DNA of 64,000 nucleotides from Hahella sp018986435 (GTDB lineage: Bacteria > Pseudomonadota > Gammaproteobacteria > Pseudomonadales > Oleiphilaceae): contig NZ_CP192738.1 of assembly GCF_050749805.1 (NCBI RefSeq), positions 1,674,001-1,738,000 of the forward strand, given 5' to 3'. This document shows, one piece after another, positions 60,341-64,000 of the stretch; position 1 is the first letter of the stretch; the number at the start of each line of letters is the position of its first letter. The translations under genes and the position numbers were made by a program. The notes under the pieces are model-generated. The model did not search any database. It was not told the origin of the DNA and saw only the letters and a list, made by a program, of their open reading frames with translations.

Positions 60341-60997
60341 TCAGTCTGCGTAGTCTTGCTGATCGGTAGTCCAGCCGCCCAATTCTTTCCAGCGATTCAC
60401 GATAGAGCAGAACAGCTCGGCCGTTTTCATCGCGTCATATTCTGCGGAATGCGCTTCTTTATTATCGAAGGGAATGCCGGCTAACTGGCAGGCCCTGGAC
60501 AATACTGTATGCCCATAGGCCAGCGCCGCTAATGTCGCTGTGTCGAATGTGGAAAACGGGTGAAACGGATTGCGTTTTACATCTCCTCTCTCGGCGGCGG
60601 CGAACAGGAACGAGTGATCAAAAGTGGCGTTATGGCCGACCAGGATCGCGCGATTACAGCCGTTGGACTTCACGGACTTGCGAATAGGGCGGAACAGCTC
60701 GTTCAGCGCATCGGCTTCGGGTTTGGCGTCGCGTAAAGGATTGAATGGATCAATGCCGGTGAACTCCAGCGCAGCCTGTTCGATATTGGCGCCGGCGAAG
60801 GGTTCCACATTGAAGCTGACTGGCGGTTCAGGGTAGAGCATCCCATCATCTTCCATGCTGATAATGACGGCGGAGACCTCCAGTAGCGCATCGGTCTTGG
60901 AGTTGAAGCCGGCTGTCTCGACATCCACCACAACAGGCAGAAAGCCGCGGAAACGTCTGGCGAGAGGGGATTTAGGGCGGTTTTGCGATTCAGACAC
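60341..60997 (-). CDS. rnt: Ribonuclease T
   Basis: A 218-residue DEDDh exonuclease matching RNase T. The first motif VDVETAGF holds Asp25 and Glu27, LVGHNATFDHSFL supplies the middle Asp, and AHSAEYDAMKTA supplies the final His and Asp. The opening LARRFRGFLPVVVD is typical. It trims tRNA and stable RNA 3' ends. It follows pyrC on the same strand with a gap of about 100 bp and converges with the peroxiredoxin gene. Confidence 0.95.
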   Translation of the reverse strand: MSESQNRPKSPLARRFRGFLPVVVDVETAGFNSKTDALLEVSAVIISMEDDGMLYPEPPVSFNVEPFAGANIEQAALEFTGIDPFNPLRDAKPEADALNELFRPIRKSVKSNGCNRAILVGHNATFDHSFLFAAAERGDVKRNPFHPFSTFDTATLAALAYGHTVLSRACQLAGIPFDNKEAHSAEYDAMKTAELFCSIVNRWKELGGWTTDQQDYAD

Positions 60998-61100
60998 TGG
61001 TTATCTACTTTTGGTTGGGGTGGCGAACATCTCCCGCCACGGCTGTACTGTTATGAGAAATAAAGGTTTTGCGCGACAGGAGAGTGCGCGAGGAGCTGCG

Positions 61101-62138
61101 TCAGAGCAGCTCGGCCTTCCAGCGAATGGTCTCTCCAGCGCGGAAAGGAACTATAGTTGAGTCGCCCAACGCCATGCTGGTGGGCATGGTCCAATCCTGT
61201 TTGCTCAAGCGTACTTTGCCGCTATTGACTGGCAGGCCGTAAAACTTCGGACCGTGATGGCTGGCGAAACCTTCCAGTTTATCCAGCGCGCCCAGCTCAT
61301 CGAAAGCTTCCGCATATAACTCCAGCGCAGAGGGCGCGGTGAAACAGCCGGCGCAACCGCAAGCCGCTTCCTTCTTCTCTTTGGGATGCGGCGCCGAATC
61401 TGTGCCCAGGAAAAATTTATCGCTGCCGGAAGCGGCGGCGTCGCGCAGTGCAAGCTGATGTTCAGATCGCTTCAGAATGGGCAGACAATAAAAATGAGGG
61501 CGAATGCCGCCTACCAGCATATGGTTACGGTTATAGAGCAAGTGATGCGCAGTAATGGTAGCGGCGACATTAGAGTCAGCCTGATTGACAAACTCCACTG
61601 CATCACGGGTGGTGATGTGCTCCAATACGATCTTCAGGTCTGGAAAGCGCTCAGTCAACGGTGCAAGGGTTTCATCGAGAAAACGCTTTTCACGATCGAA
61701 AATATCCACGTCCGCCTGGACCACCTCGCCGTGCACCAGCAGCGGCAGGCCGACTTCACTCATTTTCTCCAGTACCGAAAAGACATTGGCGACATCAGTG
61801 ACGCCGGCGTCGGAGTTGGTGGTGGCGCCTGCGGGATAAAGCTTGCAGCCATAAACGATCCCGCTTTGCTTAGCGACGACAATTTCCTCTGGAGAGGTAT
61901 TGTTGGTCAGATAAAGCGTCATCAGCGGATCAAACGTCGCGCCAGCGGGAATGTGACTCAGGATTCGGCTGCGATAGGCTTCCGCCTGCGCTGTGTGGGT
62001 GACCGGAGGAACCAGATTCGGCATGACGATGGCGCGGGAAAACAGGCGCGCTGTCGCGGGTACGGTAGTCGCAAGGGCGTCGTCGTCGCGCAGGTGAAGG
62101 TGCCAATCGTCGGGCCGGGTAATGACTAAGTCAGACAT
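61101..62138 (-). CDS. pyrC: Dihydroorotase
   Basis: A 345-residue class II dihydroorotase. It has the first metal motif DWHLHLRD near residue 13, the carbamylated Lys region GCKLYPAGATTNSDAGV near 100, and LGTDSAPHPKEKK with the catalytic Asp near 250. It converts carbamoyl aspartate to dihydroorotate in pyrimidine synthesis. It is divergent from motY, as in Pseudomonas aeruginosa. Confidence 0.96.
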   Translation of the reverse strand: MSDLVITRPDDWHLHLRDDDALATTVPATARLFSRAIVMPNLVPPVTHTAQAEAYRSRILSHIPAGATFDPLMTLYLTNNTSPEEIVVAKQSGIVYGCKLYPAGATTNSDAGVTDVANVFSVLEKMSEVGLPLLVHGEVVQADVDIFDREKRFLDETLAPLTERFPDLKIVLEHITTRDAVEFVNQADSNVAATITAHHLLYNRNHMLVGGIRPHFYCLPILKRSEHQLALRDAAASGSDKFFLGTDSAPHPKEKKEAACGCAGCFTAPSALELYAEAFDELGALDKLEGFASHHGPKFYGLPVNSGKVRLSKQDWTMPTSMALGDSTIVPFRAGETIRWKAELL

Positions 62139-62291
62139 AGAGTATCAACCACCAGGGCAATGCAGAAAAGCAGGGTTACAAAACTGCACGCAAGTATACC
62201 AGAACGGAACAGGATTCAGGGTAAAGAATTCCCGCGCCGGGCCGATAATATCGTTAATGTATGTTGTGATCACCGTGTTAGTGAGATTATC

Positions 62292-63197
62292 GTGCGCAAA
62301 CTAACAATCGCCTCCATGATCGCCCTTTGCGGGGCTGCTCCAACCCAGGCCATGACTTTTTCGGCTGGCATTGAGAAAAGTCAGTGGTATTTATCTTCCT
62401 CCATATTTGAGTGCGCGTTGACGCATAACATTCCGCAGTACGGTAGGGCGGTGTTCTACCGGGAGGCGGGAGAGTCACTGAGATTCTATCTCGACACCTC
62501 GCGCAACCCTATGCGCGAAGGCGAAGCGGCTCTGGTGCTGGAAGCGCCCCGTTGGCGTCCTGGCATTAGCGTCCGAGACTTGGGTTACGTGGCTGTGTTG
62601 GACAAGCCGCACCCCATTACCGTGGATAATCCCAAAGCAGAGCAAATGATGGACAGCCTGCTGGAAGGGATGATGCCGACCTTTACGCGTCGAGCGCGTT
62701 TCAATGACGACACCGTCAGAGTGGAGGTTTCTTCCATCAACTTTTCCCGTTATTACGAAGACTATCTATCCTGTGTTTCCGGGCTGTTGCCTGTGAATTT
62801 TCGTCAGGTTGAACGTACAGCGGTATTTTTCAAGCTGGATGAGTCTGTGCTGACGGATCAGGATAAAAGAGAGTTGGACAAGGTGGTCTTGTACGTGAAG
62901 GCTGACCCTTCTGTGACGGCGATTTTCGTCGACGGACACACAGATTCCACTGGGCGTAGAATTTATAACCGCCGGCTTTCTAAAGATCGGGCGGAAGCGG
63001 TGACCGCCTATCTGACGGAGAAGGGCGTGACCTCCGAGAAAATCACCACCCGCTATCATGGCGAGCGTTATCCTGTGGTTAAAAACGCTGGCCCCAAAGA
63101 GCTGGCTCGTAATCGTCGCGCCACGGTCAGGCTGGAAAGAGGAACGCAACCGCCAGCTAAAGATGACGTCCTGGATATTTCGACAGAAGAGCTTTAA
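62292..63197 (+). CDS. motY: Sodium-type flagellar motor protein MotY
   Basis: A 301-residue exported protein. A signal peptide opens from GTG 62292 (VRKLTIASMIALCGAAPTQA), an N-terminal MotY-specific domain covers about 25-170, and an OmpA-like peptidoglycan-binding domain about 175-290 (FVDGHTDSTGRRIYNRRLSKDRAEAV). MotY forms the T-ring that anchors the stator around the flagellar motor. The call rests on the N-terminal domain together with the pyrC and argG neighbours, which match Pseudomonas. The frame opens further upstream, but earlier starts would spoil the signal peptide. Confidence 0.88.
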   Translation: MRKLTIASMIALCGAAPTQAMTFSAGIEKSQWYLSSSIFECALTHNIPQYGRAVFYREAGESLRFYLDTSRNPMREGEAALVLEAPRWRPGISVRDLGYVAVLDKPHPITVDNPKAEQMMDSLLEGMMPTFTRRARFNDDTVRVEVSSINFSRYYEDYLSCVSGLLPVNFRQVERTAVFFKLDESVLTDQDKRELDKVVLYVKADPSVTAIFVDGHTDSTGRRIYNRRLSKDRAEAVTAYLTEKGVTSEKITTRYHGERYPVVKNAGPKELARNRRATVRLERGTQPPAKDDVLDISTEEL

Positions 63198-63337
63198 TAA
63201 CGCTCCATTTTTAATCAGCCCCCATAATCTGCGCCTCGCCCTGAATGGCGTGCGCGCAGTCACCTTGCTCAGCCATAGAAAACTTTGTACGAAGGGCCTA
63301 GAATAACCGCCTTTCGTAATCTCTTGGGAGCATCGTC

Positions 63338-64000
63338 ATGTCTAAGGTCAACAAAGTCGTGCTCGCCTACTCGGGCGGGTTGGACACCTCGGTAATCGTT
63401 AAGTGGCTGCAAGAAAACTATAACTGTGAAGTGGTGACCTTTACTGCTGATATCGGTCAGGGTGAAGAGGTTGAGCCGGCTCGCGCCAAAGCGGAAAAGC
63501 TTGGCGTCAAACAGATCTTCATTGAAGACCTGCGCGAAGAATTCGCACGTGACTTTGTTTTTCCAATGTTCCGCGCCAACACTATTTATGAAGGCGAGTA
63601 TCTGCTGGGCACTTCTATCGCGCGCCCCTTGATCGCCAAGCGTTTGGTGGAGATCGCCAACGAGACTGGCGCTGACGCTATTTCTCATGGCGCCACCGGA
63701 AAAGGGAATGATCAAGTGCGCTTTGAGCTGGGCGCTTATGCGTTGAAGCCAGGCATTAAAGTGATCGCGCCCTGGCGTGAGTGGGATCTGACCTCAAGAG
63801 AAAAGCTGCTGACCTATTGCGATACTCATGACATTGCGGTGGAAAAGAAGAAGGGCAAATCTCCTTATTCCATGGACGCCAACCTGCTGCACATTTCTTA
63901 TGAGGGCGGCATTCTGGAAGATCCTTGGGCGGAAGCGGAAGAAGATATGTGGCGCTGGTCCGTATCTCCTGAGGCGGCGCCGGATCAGGCGACCTATCTG
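63338..64000 (+). CDS. argG: Argininosuccinate synthase (3' end outside window)
   Basis: The first 221 residues are visible and run off the window edge. The ATP-binding loop AYSGGLDTS (residues 10-18) and the segments SHGATGKGNDQVRFE, WREWDLTSREK and PYSMDANLLH are all characteristic. The enzyme joins citrulline and aspartate in arginine synthesis. GGGAG precedes ATG 63338. It follows motY with a 140-bp gap, as in Pseudomonas. Confidence 0.97.
   Translation, partial: MSKVNKVVLAYSGGLDTSVIVKWLQENYNCEVVTFTADIGQGEEVEPARAKAEKLGVKQIFIEDLREEFARDFVFPMFRANTIYEGEYLLGTSIARPLIAKRLVEIANETGADAISHGATGKGNDQVRFELGAYALKPGIKVIAPWREWDLTSREKLLTYCDTHDIAVEKKKGKSPYSMDANLLHISYEGGILEDPWAEAEEDMWRWSVSPEAAPDQATYL

Overview
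The window is about 64 kb of chromosomal DNA from a gammaproteobacterium, most likely a marine Oceanospirillales relative close to Hahella. That genus call rests on gene content and remembered protein resemblance; no search was run. Support comes from a rapA, sbcB, rnt, pyrC, motY and argG complement laid out much as in Pseudomonas, a type IV pilus ATPase, c-di-GMP proteins, and wax-ester genes of the Marinobacter/Hahella type. No insertion sequence, prophage, CRISPR array, rRNA or tRNA was seen. Both ends cut genes: an alanyl-tRNA editing protein on the left and argG on the right.

Layout. 1-2.2 kb: AlaX-like gene, a WG-repeat protein, then about 700 bp holding three tandem GGA-rich small RNAs of CsrB/RsmZ type, the most striking feature here. 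2.2-5.5 kb: membrane protein divergent from an XRE regulator across a perfect palindrome, then an SCP2-domain protein coupled to an iron alcohol dehydrogenase. 5.5-11.3 kb: rapA, then a DnaQ-like exonuclease coupled to a cNMP/CBS/DUF294 protein. 11.8-12.5 kb: small VOC-like and PilZ proteins. 12.7-16.5 kb: a tightly coupled operon of a free-standing adenylation protein, a membrane flavoprotein-like reductase and a crotonase. 17-20.7 kb: chemoreceptor, YgjP-like metallopeptidase, TM2 protein, Smr protein.

20.7-24.4 kb: DUF2804 protein, a secreted sphingomyelinase-like phosphodiesterase and a convergent secreted unknown. 24.6-27.9 kb: a two-subunit molybdenum hydroxylase with a cofactor nucleotidyltransferase, preceded by a 19-bp palindrome. 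28-32.5 kb: SDR, FMN reductase, DUF938 methyltransferase, DUF4291 protein and a WS/DGAT acyltransferase. 32.7-41 kb: pilU-like ATPase, MASE1-PAS-GGDEF-EAL protein, OmpA-like lipoprotein, alpha/beta hydrolase plus M14 peptidase, TPR protein. 41-49 kb: a response regulator, LysM-FecR protein and CHASE2 histidine kinase, divergent from a large secreted Asp-box protein. 49-55.7 kb: bolA-like, yciO, a hypothetical gene, sbcB, and a pitrilysin-like lipoprotein protease. 56-59.2 kb: phaB-like reductase and a 661-residue fatty acyl-CoA reductase. 59.6-64 kb: peroxiredoxin, rnt, pyrC, motY, argG.

Themes. The fatty acyl-CoA reductase, WS/DGAT and PhaB-like enzymes point to neutral-lipid and polyester storage. 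GGDEF-EAL, PilZ, PilU, MotY and the chemoreceptor point to control of motility and surface life. The sRNA cluster implies a Gac/Rsm (BarA/UvrY-CsrA) circuit that could govern these traits and secreted products. Most family calls rest on motifs visible in the translations; links between loci are inference.
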